Shown in pieces: positions 1 to 9,772 of a DNA stretch of 64,000 bases. This DNA is from Plazaster borealis (Eukaryota; Echinodermata; Asteroidea; Forcipulatida; Labidiasteridae): positions 37,224,234-37,288,233 of the forward strand of contig CM037472.1 in the NCBI GenBank assembly GCA_021014325.1. The letters are read 5' to 3'. Position 1 is the stretch's first letter; each line of letters begins with the position of its first letter. The notes below the pieces were generated by a model. The model was not told the DNA's origin. It did not search any database and saw only the letters and a list, made by a program, of their open reading frames with translations. The position numbers and the translations under genes are program-made.

Positions 1-363
1 GTACATGCTCGCTCATTACATACGTTGAACTTTATTGAGGAGACAAAGCAACAATTTGAAAAAAAAATTATCTTGCAGGAAAAATAAATTTAAGAAAAAT
101 GAAATGGATCAGGAAAAGAATTTAACCCGCAAGCTGCTCAATAAAGCAAGCAGCACAGCCTAAGATAGATCACATTGGTGTTCTGTCATGCAAACCAAGA
201 AAGCATCAGCTATGATGTGATCGACAACTTTCTTATATGTAATTTCCCCCCTCAACTTTAGTGGCCCCTTTAAGGTCTTTCATATCATTTTTTCAAGGGA
301 ATTTTTTTGTTTTTTAATATTAACTGAACTATTTCAAAATAGGGATAGAATTTTTAATCTTAC
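1..363. other. AT-rich stretch, no gene seen
   Basis: I see no exon, repeat copy or RNA gene here. It is presumably intron 1 of the minus-strand secreted-protein gene whose first coding exon follows at 364-434. Confidence 0.5.
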
Positions 364-434
364 CCATCATATCTGACATGTCCAGGTGCACAGCTAGCCA
401 GCCCAATAACAGCCAGAATCAAAAGGCACTTCAT
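364..434 (-). CDS. first coding exon of a secreted protein (signal peptide); gene continues off the left edge
   Basis: Seen: on the minus strand an ATG at 434-432 opens a reading frame MKCLLILAVIGLASC followed by APGHVRYD and two bases of the next codon, ending at a strong donor (GTAAGA, 363-358). The frame has a typical secretory signal peptide: a short basic start, a hydrophobic core of about 12 residues, and a likely cleavage around SC-A-P. A TATA box lies about 65 bases upstream. Inference: the layout (TATA promoter, short 5' UTR, signal peptide ending just before a short pro-region) suits a secreted enzyme. The mature start resembles the propeptide of M14 zinc carboxypeptidases, where a Y/F-x-G motif comes soon after the signal peptide, but 23 residues are too few to decide the family. 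The remaining exons lie below position 1. Confidence 0.6.
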
Positions 435-495
435 GTTGACTCCGATTCAACAAGAAAATCTCATAGAAGTGAAAATGTCCAAGAGATTTACATCC

Positions 496-505
496 ATTTT
501 ATATC
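496..505 (-). promoter_or_regulatory. TATA box of the secreted-protein gene
   Basis: On the minus strand the bases read GATATAAAAT, about 65 bases before the ATG at 434. Transcription starting about 30 bases after the box would leave a 5' UTR of about 35 bases. Supported by position only. Confidence 0.5.
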
Positions 506-1054
506 ACTCAATGGATTATAATGGAGAATAATGGATTTAGCGGAAAAAAATTGAAGTGCTTTAGACACCGATTAAGGATAAGGGTCTTGCATAACACATC
601 AACTTTAAAATAATCACTTTAAAAGAACACGACCATTTGGCAGGAAAAAGGGGGGGGACACATTAAAGTTGCCGTTGACAATTTTGTTTAATCCTATGTT
701 TCCATGAAATCAAAATGATTTGAATGGCGTGTAAAATAGGAAATAATTTTATACCAGTAAACTTGTGGGTAGAACCATGTGTAAAATTCTTTTGGGAGGA
801 GTGTTGGCTCTAAAAAGAACCGCTGTCGTGGTCTTGACATTTCAAACAGTGCACTCTGCTCACTTCTCTGATTTTAAATTTTAAATTTGTACAGGTAGAT
901 TTCATTTTAATTGAAGACTTGCTATTGCCACAATCATGGGTACACATTTTTTGTGTGTCCATTTTATGAACAACAGTTTGAAAACCACTGATCGCAATGT
1001 TATTTATCAATTAACAATCACTGTGTAAATGATGAATAAAAAGTGCTTGAGTTT
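506..1054. other. intergenic, no gene seen
   Basis: AT-rich sequence with a short G run near 651. I see no exon or named repeat. Confidence 0.4.
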
Positions 1055-1063
1055 GTCGAATAC

Positions 1064-1470
1064 TAGACCCAGTAACTGGGGCGCTGTACTCCTTTTTCAA
1101 AATTTTGACATCATCGGTTGTACTAGCGCCCCAGGAAAAACTTGTATTCTCTCAAAGCAAAACTCAATTTGGCAGTCACACTCTCGGCAGTATCCACGGG
1201 TGCCCTGCCTTAACCGTGATGACCACGCGGTTGAGGTAGGGCACCCTGTCGATTAGACGGGTGCCTTGCCTCAACCGTGATAACAGTGCGGTTGAGGCAG
1301 GACACATGTCTAAAATTTGACAGGTGCCCTGCCTCAACTGTAGGGAACCTGTTCCGGATCACCAAATTGAGTTTTGCTTTGAGAGAATACAAGTTTTTCC
1401 TGGGGCGCTAGTACGACCGATGATGTCAAAATTTCAAAAAAGGAGTACAGCGCCCCAGTTACTGGGTCTA
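1064..1470. mobile_element. long-TIR MITE (Mutator-like by structure), 9-bp TSD
   Basis: A 407-bp element has two 109-bp inverted arms (1064-1172 and 1362-1470) with only about three mismatches. It is flanked by the perfect 9-bp direct repeat gtcgaatac (1055-1063 and 1471-1479). Long arms with a 9-bp duplication fit Mutator-like elements. The interior (about 1190-1350) carries roughly three imperfect copies of a unit reading gggtgccctgcctcaaccgt. It has no coding capacity. Confidence 0.85.
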
Positions 1471-1479
1471 GTCGAATAC

Positions 1480-1856
1480 AACATCTGCAAAGAGTTACTT
1501 AATATTTATCCGTTGTTCATTTGGTGTCTTTGTAACAAAAAGTATACCCTTGATTGTGGATGTGCACTAAAGTAAAAATTTCAAAAAATGTCAAATTGGA
1601 CAGAAATTAAAAGTAAACTTTACAGCTGTTATTTTTTTGTGGAGTGGCACCCCTGAAATATTTAAACAGTTTAAAGTACAATCAATGAATAAACAATTGA
1701 CATCCACTTTGAGAAAATAACTATAGAAAACAGTGATCTGTGACGATAAGGGTGTGGGTTTTACGTCACTGTGGGAAAGTTATCACCTGTAATGAAATAG
1801 TCCATACACGTTTGTTATTCCATGTTCTTTTCTTTCCCAAGAGATACTCCTATTTT
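1480..1856. other. no gene seen
   Basis: AT-rich, with no exon or recognised repeat. Confidence 0.4.
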
Positions 1857-2250
1857 TAAAGGGTCTGTATACGTTTGGTAATGACTCTGAAAATTAATGG
1901 CAATAAAAACTTACTTGGTGAGAAGTACAGCAGCTTTGGATAGTATGATGCATTTTGAGAACTTTTTTACTTCAAAGTACTGCGGTTATGGAATAAAGAT
2001 ATCACTTTTTATCCCCAAAACTTTGAATCTGAGAAGCGTTACTGACAGTAACATTTCTCAGATTGTGTATTCCAATTGCAGATTATTCTTCCTACGTGGA
2101 AATAACTGCTCCAGATTTCCGGCAATATCTCAAAAACACTACCACCTTTTGAAATGAAATTTGCACAGGTTAGTTATATGGTATATATCTGCAACTTTAT
2201 AGGATTGAAACAAACGGTGGGTTCCAATTACCAAACGTATACAATCCTAA
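1857..2250 (+). mobile_element. MITE family B copy
   Basis: The copy begins aaagggtctgtatacgtttg and ends ccaaacgtatacaatccta, which are imperfect inverted ends. It has the internal palindrome TCTGAGAAGCGTTACTGaCAGTAACATTTCTCAGA around 2030-2062, here split by one base. Other copies are at 13633, 24155, 39033 (partial) and 60604. The short reading frame inside it is not a gene. Confidence 0.75.
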
Positions 2251-2471
2251 GTAAGAAATTCGCACATCTTTTTGTAAGATCTTTTTTTTATGGTGAGCCA
2301 CAGAGTTGAGAAAATTGTTGTCAGTTGTTCTTTAACCCTCCTACTATTGGTAACATTTTCCAGCAACCGTTTAACACCATTCAACTGCTCGGGTTGTGTA
2401 TGGCAGTACAACTTTGAACAGAAATAACAGTGTACATTTTGTGTATGGATTCGCCACTCGATATAACATTG

Positions 2472-2767
2472 CAGGCTAGTTGATTATCTATCACGCAAAC
2501 CCACAGTTGATGATGTTCAATGGTCAGATAGTGGGAGGGTTGACTCCTAGATGCATTCACCACATGATTTCACATTACAGGCTGGTACATTTTTTTTATC
2601 ATTCAAACCCACAATGGATGATATTGACTGGTCAGATAGTAGGAGGGTTGACTGTTTTCTGTGTAGATGCATTCACCACATGATCTCACATTATAGGCTG
2701 GTACAGTTTATTTATCATTCAAACCCACAATGGATGATATTGACTGGTCAGATAGTAGGAGGGTTAC
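2472..2767 (+). repeat. short tandem array, three units of about 108-116 bp
   Basis: The motif ggtcagatagt recurs at 2522, 2630 and 2746 in otherwise similar units (attcaaacccacaatggatg, cattcaccacatgat). The last two units are nearly identical, so the duplication is recent. Confidence 0.85.
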
Positions 2768-3590
2768 ACTTACTAAATTTCATCGCAATTTCATTATGAT
2801 TAATAAATTACTCCTTATCAGTCTATTGCATTTGTTTCTTTTCGGACAATAAGACAATAAATAAGATTGACATTGTCATCATTGTGTTGACAGAAGCATG
2901 GAGCAATGTCCAAGCAGTTTATTTGTTGTAACTCACAGCTTTTAAAGTTATATTCATCAGAAGGTACATAAATCAGAACCCTTTCAACATTTTGCACTTC
3001 AAATTTTTAGAAAATAATTGCAACCGTTGTGTCCAAAATTTGAAGACTGAAGATGTCATCCACACTGAGTATGTACACAAAATTTCCTTATACCATAATT
3101 TGCTTCTCGCCATTAAGAAACAAGAAAGATTTTGTGAAAATTTACCCTAATTTCTGAACGATCAGCTTTTGAGCAAAAATATTTACTGATCTGAATTTAG
3201 GATTTCAGGATGGTTCCTTTTTCCTTCTTCACGTTTTGTTTCAATATCCTTCTTAAAAGCTATGCTACCAGGAAAAAACCAAAACAAATCTATTTAAAAA
3301 GTACTGTAATATATAAGTATATAACAAATGCAGCTTCATAACCTCAACTGTATGTCTAAATTGCCCAACTTAAAATTCTTGTTTCATATTTTAAAATTAC
3401 GGAACATAATGTACACTCTAACTAGCTTCAACTGCGGTTTACAAAACAGACTTTGGGACTTTTGACTTTCAAAATCCACTCTGTTTAGTGCATTCTGGTA
3501 CGGGAAATGCTTAATAATTAAAAACAATTAAAATCTTGCTTTTTTGCAAAAATGTTGACACTGAATAAAGCTGTTTATTTACGTCTCCAC
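2768..3590. other. no gene seen
   Basis: AT-rich sequence. I found no splice-flanked reading frame or known repeat on either strand. Confidence 0.4.
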
Positions 3591-3981
3591 TAGGCCTGGG
3601 CGACTAGTAAAATTCACTACCCGATTAGTCTCGCTTCAATTAATCACAAATATTTTCAAAACCAAAGATTGTGGATCGCCACAGGTGCAAGATGGTAGAA
3701 TTCAGGCTGAAATGTGCAGTATGCATTGCCATGGACGCTATTGCAGTAAGCAACTCTTTTGATGCAACTATATTTTAGAGCAGACAATGAAAATTAGGCC
3801 TGGGCGACTAGTGAAATTCACAACCCGACTAGTCGCGCTTTAATTAGTCGCAACTTTGACACTAGTCACGACTAGTTTTTCAGTAGTCGTGGCGGCGCGG
3901 TTAACAGGTAGTTGAAAAGCGGCAGTTGCGACTAGACATCCAATCGATAGTCGCGACTTCGACACTAGTCGCCCAGGCCTA
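3591..3981. mobile_element. hAT-type MITE with 8-bp TSD
   Basis: Its ends are perfect inverted repeats: TAGGCCTGGGCGACTAG at the left and its complement at the right. It is flanked by the exact 8-bp duplication gtctccac (3583-3590 and 3982-3989). An 8-bp duplication with TAGG...CCTA ends is the hAT hallmark. A second copy of the left end starts at 3795, so the element is either partly duplicated or a nested pair. It has no transposase. Confidence 0.9.
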
Positions 3982-4245
3982 GTCTCCACGACAACCTCAA
4001 TACAATACTTAAGCCACATACCAACAAAATTTGATCGTCCTTTTTTGGGGGGAAGTGGGGGTGGGAGGGCGTTGTTGGTTTTTGTTTTTTGTTTTTTGGG
4101 TATGACAAAATATGAAATAAAGAATAAAGAAATCATCACAATCACTCTAAAACAGAGGATTTGTGTGATGTTGATGTTGTTAATTGTTTTATTAAACCCA
4201 TTTATCTCCTAGATGACATTTTCTGTTAACATTTTCAAAAAACTA

Positions 4246-4568
4246 AAAACGCAGTGTAGCCTAAGTGAACATTTGAGGAATTGTTCTTGTTTTTGCCAAC
4301 ATGAATAACCTTTTCTTCAAACATTTTTTCCAACTTGTAGATTTTGAAAAAAAAAAGATGAAAAATCTGGGAGCCAAATTTGACTGAAAAGATTATTGAA
4401 AAGATCAAAACGCAGTGTAGCTTAAGTGAATATTTGAGGAATTGTTCTTGTTTTTGCCAACATGAATAACCTTTTCTTCAAACATCTTTTCCAACCTATA
4501 GATTTTGAAAAAATATCAGCTGAAAAATCTGGGAGCCAAATTTGACTGAAAATATTATTGAAAAGACT
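4246..4568 (+). repeat. tandem duplication, two ~161-bp units
   Basis: cgcagtgtag occurs at 4250 and 4411, and the ~161 bases after each are nearly identical (acatgaataaccttttcttc, aatctgggagccaaatttga). Confidence 0.9.
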
Positions 4569-4814
4569 GTTTTTATGATTTATGAAAATAAAAACAATGG
4601 GGTCGGGGGGTTTCGTAGGGTTGGGTGGGGACGATCAACAATTTTTTTATTTTTATGTGGCCTTAGAAGGTGGGCCAAAGAATTCAGAAAACTTTAACAA
4701 ACAGAAAAAAACAAACTTGTGACAACTGTCACATCTGTAAATTCAGTCGTAAGTTTGATAATCAGATTGTTTTGTGGAATCTATGAGAATGCACTCAATG
4801 GTTAGCGTCTGTCC

Positions 4815-5189
4815 TTAGAGGCACTGAACACGTTTGGAAATTGTCAAAGACCAGTGTTCTCACTTGGTGTATCCCAACATATGCATAACATAACAAGCCT
4901 GTGAAAATTTGGGCTCAATTGGTCATCGAAGTTGAAAGAAAATGATGAAAGAAAAAACACCCTTGTTGTACAAATTTGTGTGCTTTTAGATAGGAATAAA
5001 AACTTCTTGCGAGAAGTTTTTATTATTTTAGTGAGAAATTACCTCTTTCTCAAAAACTACGTTACTTCAGAGGGAGTTGTTTCCTGCAATGTTTTATACT
5101 ATCAACAGCTCTCCGTTGCTTGTTACCATGTAAGTTTTTATGCTAATATTTGTTTTGAGTCATTACCAAACGTGTACGATACCTTTAAA
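4815..5189 (+). mobile_element. MITE family A copy (TTAA-flanked)
   Basis: The full-length consensus-like form runs from TTAAAGGCACTGAACACG to CAGTGCCTTTAA. Inside is the near-palindrome AACTTCTTGCaAGAAGTT. This copy has slightly diverged ends. Other copies are at 21529, 23758, 38065 (part), 42880, 47709, 49999 and 59830. TTAA at both ends suggests a piggyBac-type target; no transposase is encoded. Confidence 0.8.
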
Positions 5190-5987
5190 ACAATTGAAAG
5201 ACGACCAGCATGTTTTAGTATAATGATCGCTTCCCTCTATACTTAACCAAAAACTAAATTCTGAAAGTTGATGTCACTTAAAAAGGCAGGATAAATGTTT
5301 TGGAACTTTATTTACATGTTCTTGCAGTTTTCTATTGAACATGAAGAACAAACTACAAAGAATTCAGGCAAATTTCTTCTCAGTGTGTTTGGTTAAATAA
5401 CTATTTTGTCATCCAAGCACAAATCACTTCAAACTTCAATATTGCAAAACATTTGTTAATAAGGAAGTCAAAAAACTGTGATTTACTTCACATCTGTAAT
5501 AGTATAAAAGTTATAGAACTATGCACCAAAAGTACTTGAGGCACTAGACTGTGCAAGTCTCTCGCGATATTCAAACATTTTGACACAGTGCATGATTTTG
5601 ATTCCTTCACACAAATATTCATATTTAAATTTCCCATAAGGTTCCTGAAAGTTTGACTACATGCGTGACTTGTACAGACTATTGCAAATAATGAACTCGC
5701 CTCTTAACTTAAATTATGTGACTGAAACTATGATAACCAGCTGTGTACAATAGTCTTCTTGATAAGAGTTGTAATTAAAAAATAATCTGATTACAATGGC
5801 GCAAAAACAAAGATTGCATTATTTCTCAATAAATTTCAATCAAATAACAATCTTCGTACATGAAAATTACAGCAGATTAAAAAACATTTCAGTGAAACAA
5901 GTTAGTTCTCTGTGCCATCACCATCCACGGTTTATGTGTACACAAAGGCAACACCTTTGTCTTGCCCACGTGATAAACCTTATTGGG
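5190..5987. other. no gene seen; fragment of a foldback family near 5545
   Basis: The stretch around 5540-5580 reads ctagactgtgcaagtctctc, the end of the foldback family seen whole at 15863-16171. The remainder is AT-rich and featureless to me. Confidence 0.4.
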
Positions 5988-6515
5988 TTAAAGGCAGGGT
6001 GTACTTTTTGGTAATTGTCAAAGACCAGTATCCTCACTTGGTGTATCCCAAGATATGCATAAAATAACAAACCTGTGAAAATTTGGGCTCAATTGGTCAT
6101 CAAAGTTGCAAGAAAAAAAATGAAAGAAAAAAACACCCTTGTTGCATAGAATTTTTTGCTTTCTGATGCCTGAGAAAGGCTTCATGCCTGAAGCCTTTCT
6201 CAGATTCAAATGTTTGGGTGAAAAATTACCTCTTTCTCTAAAACTACATTACTTCAAAGGGTGTTGTTTCTAACAATGTTGAATAATATCAACAGCTATC
6301 CAGGGGTCGGTTTCACAAAACTCTTCCTTACTTAGGACTAGTCCTAGGCAATGCTAAGAGATAGGACTAGTCTTAAGTTAAGACCATTTACTGGTCCTAA
6401 CTTCAGATAAGACTAGTCTTATCTCTTTGTGAAATCGGCCCCTGTGCTCTTTACCAGTAACTTTTTATGGTCATTAAGTTTTGGAGTAATTACCAAAGGT
6501 ATACCATCCCTTTAA
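5988..6515 (+). mobile_element. MITE family B' copy, TTAA-flanked, with nested foldback
   Basis: The copy opens TTAAAGGCAGGGTGTAC and closes GTATACCATCCCTTTAA. The centre has a near-perfect hairpin, CTGAGAAAGGCTTCA and its complement, at about 6170-6206. A 142-bp foldback (6303-6444) has been inserted; the related copy at 10122 lacks it. Confidence 0.75.
6303..6444. mobile_element. foldback element nested in the family B' MITE
   Basis: The ends are aggggtcggtttcacaaa and its complement tttgtgaaatcggcccct. The interior is also palindromic around actagtcct. The copy at 10122-10298 is an empty site (cagctctccagcgctcttta). A relative sits at 52362-52503. Confidence 0.8.
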
Positions 6516-6672
6516 ACTGATATGAAGCGTACTAGGCCCAATGTCATAGTTCTCATTACCGTAGAAATTTGTGCTAACGGCCCGTGAACCCAGGGTTCTG
6601 ATTGGACCCTGATCACCACCATCCGTTAGTGATGACGACAAATTTGCCATACACACCTACATATACACTTGA
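6516..6672 (+). repeat. flank shared with 11211-11370
   Basis: This sequence (aaatttgtgctaacggcccg and surroundings) lies outside the MITE end yet matches 11211-11370. The two regions are therefore copies of a larger duplicated segment or of a longer element. Confidence 0.7.
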
Positions 6673-7599
6673 AAAGATTATCCCACAAGATTAATCTGTA
6701 CACATACTGTACACATCTATGGCAAGAGCTCAGTCAATCTTTGAGATCATCTGTCTTTTTGTTGTGGTTCTGTGAATGATTTTAGACCGAGGGTAAATAA
6801 AGTTGATTTTTGCACCTGCACCTTGACTAATCAGTGATGGTAATAGTTGTTTTTTTGTGTGAACTTGATAATGATAATGAACGTTGGTGCTATCCCATCC
6901 AGTGACGCTGTATCTAATGACTTGTTGTAATTTGAAAATTGTATTTGTGACTATACAACTCCAAATGTGATGCGATCAAGCTAAATGAGTCGGAAATATC
7001 AGTAGGGAGAAACAAGCCAAACCAGGCCAACAGGGGTGAAATTTGCAAAAATATTTTTTTGTGTAAATTTAAATGCCAAAATATATCTTATTTTATATTG
7101 ACAACTTCCTTCCTGATAAATAACATCAAAGAGGGTTAAAATTAGCATTGAAAGAATATGTGCCAAAGTAGTTTCAATAAACAACTCGACTTTAGACCCC
7201 CTTTTCTCAGTTTCATTCTCTCACATCTCTTGGTGTTTCTACTTTCACAACTTTTGAACCAAAGGTGGTATCAACATGGGGTTTTAACAGTATTAAAGCA
7301 TAGATTATGCTCTTTTCAAATAAATAAAAAAATTACTTGGGTCGACAAATGACTCATTTTGCTTGATCACATCACAATATGGTTAACTGTGTTGGACTAT
7401 TTCAACTTGTGTTATGTTAACGGAGAAGTGGTCGGGAAATGGTTCCGTAATGTCGTGACCTTTTTGACCGTGTGGGACGGTAGTGAATGGGGGTTTTAAG
7501 ACAAAGGATATTTTTTAAAGATCCTTCGGGAAGCAATACTCTTCTATTGATCGTCATGTTTACTGAACAATCCATAAAGTTCAATTTTACAGACGATGC
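6673..7599. other. no gene seen
   Basis: AT-rich sequence without recognised repeats or exons. Confidence 0.4.
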
Positions 7600-7866
7600 A
7601 GCCTTAGTTTACAAAAAGAGAGACTTTGTACATTCCAGGGCATTTCCTGGCAGGCAAGATACTCCACTGGCCATATGGAAAATTGTACATTTTGTGTCAT
7701 AATTTTCCCACAAATCAAAGAGCTTTAAAAAGTTGATAAAAATCAGACAGTGCAATCTCCGTAAAATATCAGATTTAATGTTTTCTTCCATTGAGTTGTG
7801 TACTAAAAAGCGTGCCTGCAGGAAGTCCAGGCTCTGTGGCTCTTTTGTTAACATGTGATGTCACAG
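7600..7866. repeat. interspersed repeat family G, copy 1
   Basis: It shares with 19966-20248 the blocks cattccagggcatttcctgg, gtgcctgcaggaagtccagg and aacatgtgatgtcacag in the same order. The class is unknown. Confidence 0.75.
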
Positions 7867-9071
7867 ACTACATTGTCTATACATCCTGTACCAGAGTTTT
7901 CCGACATTATATTATTTTTTCCGACACTTCTGCACTCGCAACGTAAGGCGCAGGCTGTAACACGCATCACGCTGGCGTTTTTCATAGTTACTCCAACATC
8001 ATTGGTCAGAGATGACCGTGGTGCATAAAACGATTAACACTGGGTGTATTTGCGTCCCAATAATGGCGGGAAAACACTGGTACAGGACTCCACCAAAGAA
8101 ATTTATTAATAATTTCCTGCTGTTTTTGTATTTTTCTAGTATCCTATATATATTTTTTTTTAACTGATGTGAAAATGAAGTGAAATGAAGATCAGTTATA
8201 ATGTAGTTTTCCAACCGTATTTGCCCCGTTTCTTCAGTCACAACTAAGAGTTGCTAGCTTTATCTTCCTCCATGCAACTGCATATAGCCAAAAATGAGGC
8301 TGGTAAACTAAATAAACAGCCAATTCAATACAGTGTGTGTGTGCGTATCCAATGTGCAAATAGATGAGGAGTATACAGGGTACCAGGTAAAACTGTCAAA
8401 GGTGTGATCAAGATCTGTCCAATGTAGTGGAATTAATCCTTATCTATTCAACAATAATTGTATCGTATTGTATTAATTTTATTCCAAAAAACGGAACAAA
8501 CCCCATACCCTGGGGAAGGGTTACAACAAAGTAATAACAAAATTTAAACTAATAAGCTGCATCTAATGAAAGGCGGAATGTGAATGGGTTCTTGGGGAGC
8601 AAGTTCATTTATAATTGTATTGATATTCTTTGGTATGTGTATTTATTTATTTATTTGTGTGTGTGTGGGGGGGGGCAAGTTCACTCAAACCTTTCTTGAT
8701 AACATTCTGGTAAATAATCACAAATTATTAAATTTGATAAGACATAACACGATACTACATTATACTTGGTTCTTGGAACTTAAGAATTTAAATAAATCGA
8801 TACAGTTAAATTCTATCTCATAATTTTTGTTAGAAATTACTGAACGCTTTGCACATTAAAGCCGATAATGGCAGAGGCACTCATTTAAACTCACCTCTAC
8901 CGCCCTCAACGATCCCCGCAAACAGCAACTTGTGCATTTGGATCCCTAACCATTTGTCACATTTACAGACAATTAATGTAATTTAGGTACAAATTAGCAA
9001 ATCAAGGGAAAGGGCTATCGCTTCCCACCATGGCTTGGAATTGAAGAAGAGAAAAGTAGTGGACCAAATCC
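7867..9071. other. no gene seen; low-complexity tracts
   Basis: Holds a TTTA/GT/G-run tract at about 8640-8676. A good minus-strand donor near 8889-8894 has no credible partner acceptor or homology, so I do not call an exon. Confidence 0.4.
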
Positions 9072-9154
9072 TAGCCCCATTAACGGTGCCAATACGCTGG
9101 ACTTCCTCATCTTCTAGAGGGAGTCCGGCGTATTGGCACAATTAATGGAGCTAA
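9072..9154. mobile_element. short foldback (solo MITE)
   Basis: The arms ctagccccattaacggtgcc and ggcacaattaatggagctaa surround a second inverted pair, tggacttcct and agggagtccgg. The outer ends resemble those of the larger inverted-repeat element at 26525-27062. Confidence 0.7.
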
Positions 9155-9695
9155 CCCAATCCGTGCTTTTAGTCATGCCAACACAAATACGCCAAGTGAG
9201 TCCCAATACAGTGCGCCCTCTACAGTTCACCCAGGAGAAGCCGTCATCTAAAAAAGCGGCGGACTAAAATAATCACACTTGCAACTCAGTGCTTCCAAGG
9301 GCAGTTTGGGACTTTCAAAATGGCCGACATGAATGAGAAAAACATTCACCGGCCTCATAAGAAGAAACACCTACTTAATGTTGAAAAACACAGCAGAAAA
9401 ATATGACCTTGCTGCTTTATGAAAGAAAAGTCATTCCAGTAATCTCCTATATCGTCTTGCCTCCCGTGCAAATCATAAACAAACATAATCAACCAGGGTT
9501 ATGTGGTGAGCGCTAGGCGACAACCATAAACCCGTCAACCATTTTCTCACAAGGTACACTGCGTAAATGGCCGCTCCTCGGCAAACTATAGAGGGAGCTC
9601 TGTATTTTGAATTGCCCCCCCCCCTACTGTCCATCCCATTATACTAATCATAGTGTTAGTGACAAAATGTGCTTACTGTTGTTGTACAAGTCGTG
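9155..9695. other. 3' flank of the macro gene
   Basis: No AATAAA signal is obvious close to the stop codon at 9696 on the minus strand. A C run lies at 9614-9625. No other feature seen. Confidence 0.35.
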
Positions 9696-9772
9696 TCAGG
9701 GTTTCTTTACTGGTGTTGGCGGGTCTTCCTGTTTTTCTGTCTCTACTGTGTCGCTAGGTTCAGATTTTTCCC
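9696..9772 (-). CDS. macro gene exon 9 (C-terminal tail and stop)
   Basis: Acceptor TTTGTCAG at 9780-9773, then two bases finishing the phase-1 codon (G) and [24 protein letters not shown], then TGA at 9698-9696. The charged, proline-containing tail suits a disordered C-terminus. Only the splice phase and composition support it, so it is less certain than exons 3-8. If exon 8 were read through instead, the protein would stop at 11702. Confidence 0.65.

Noticed and set aside
45..360. Further exons of the secreted-protein gene
   Set aside because: No frame with splice sites continuing the phase could be found in the 360 bases available.
4932..5246. A recurring ~75-120 residue frame (also at 47594 and 50120)
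   Set aside because: It is the same stretch of MITE family A in each copy and is broken in others; it resembles no protein and has no start or splice support.
8880..8960. A possible minus-strand exon with a perfect GTGAGT donor
   Set aside because: The frame (about 16 codons) has no recognisable homology and the only acceptor has a poor pyrimidine tract.
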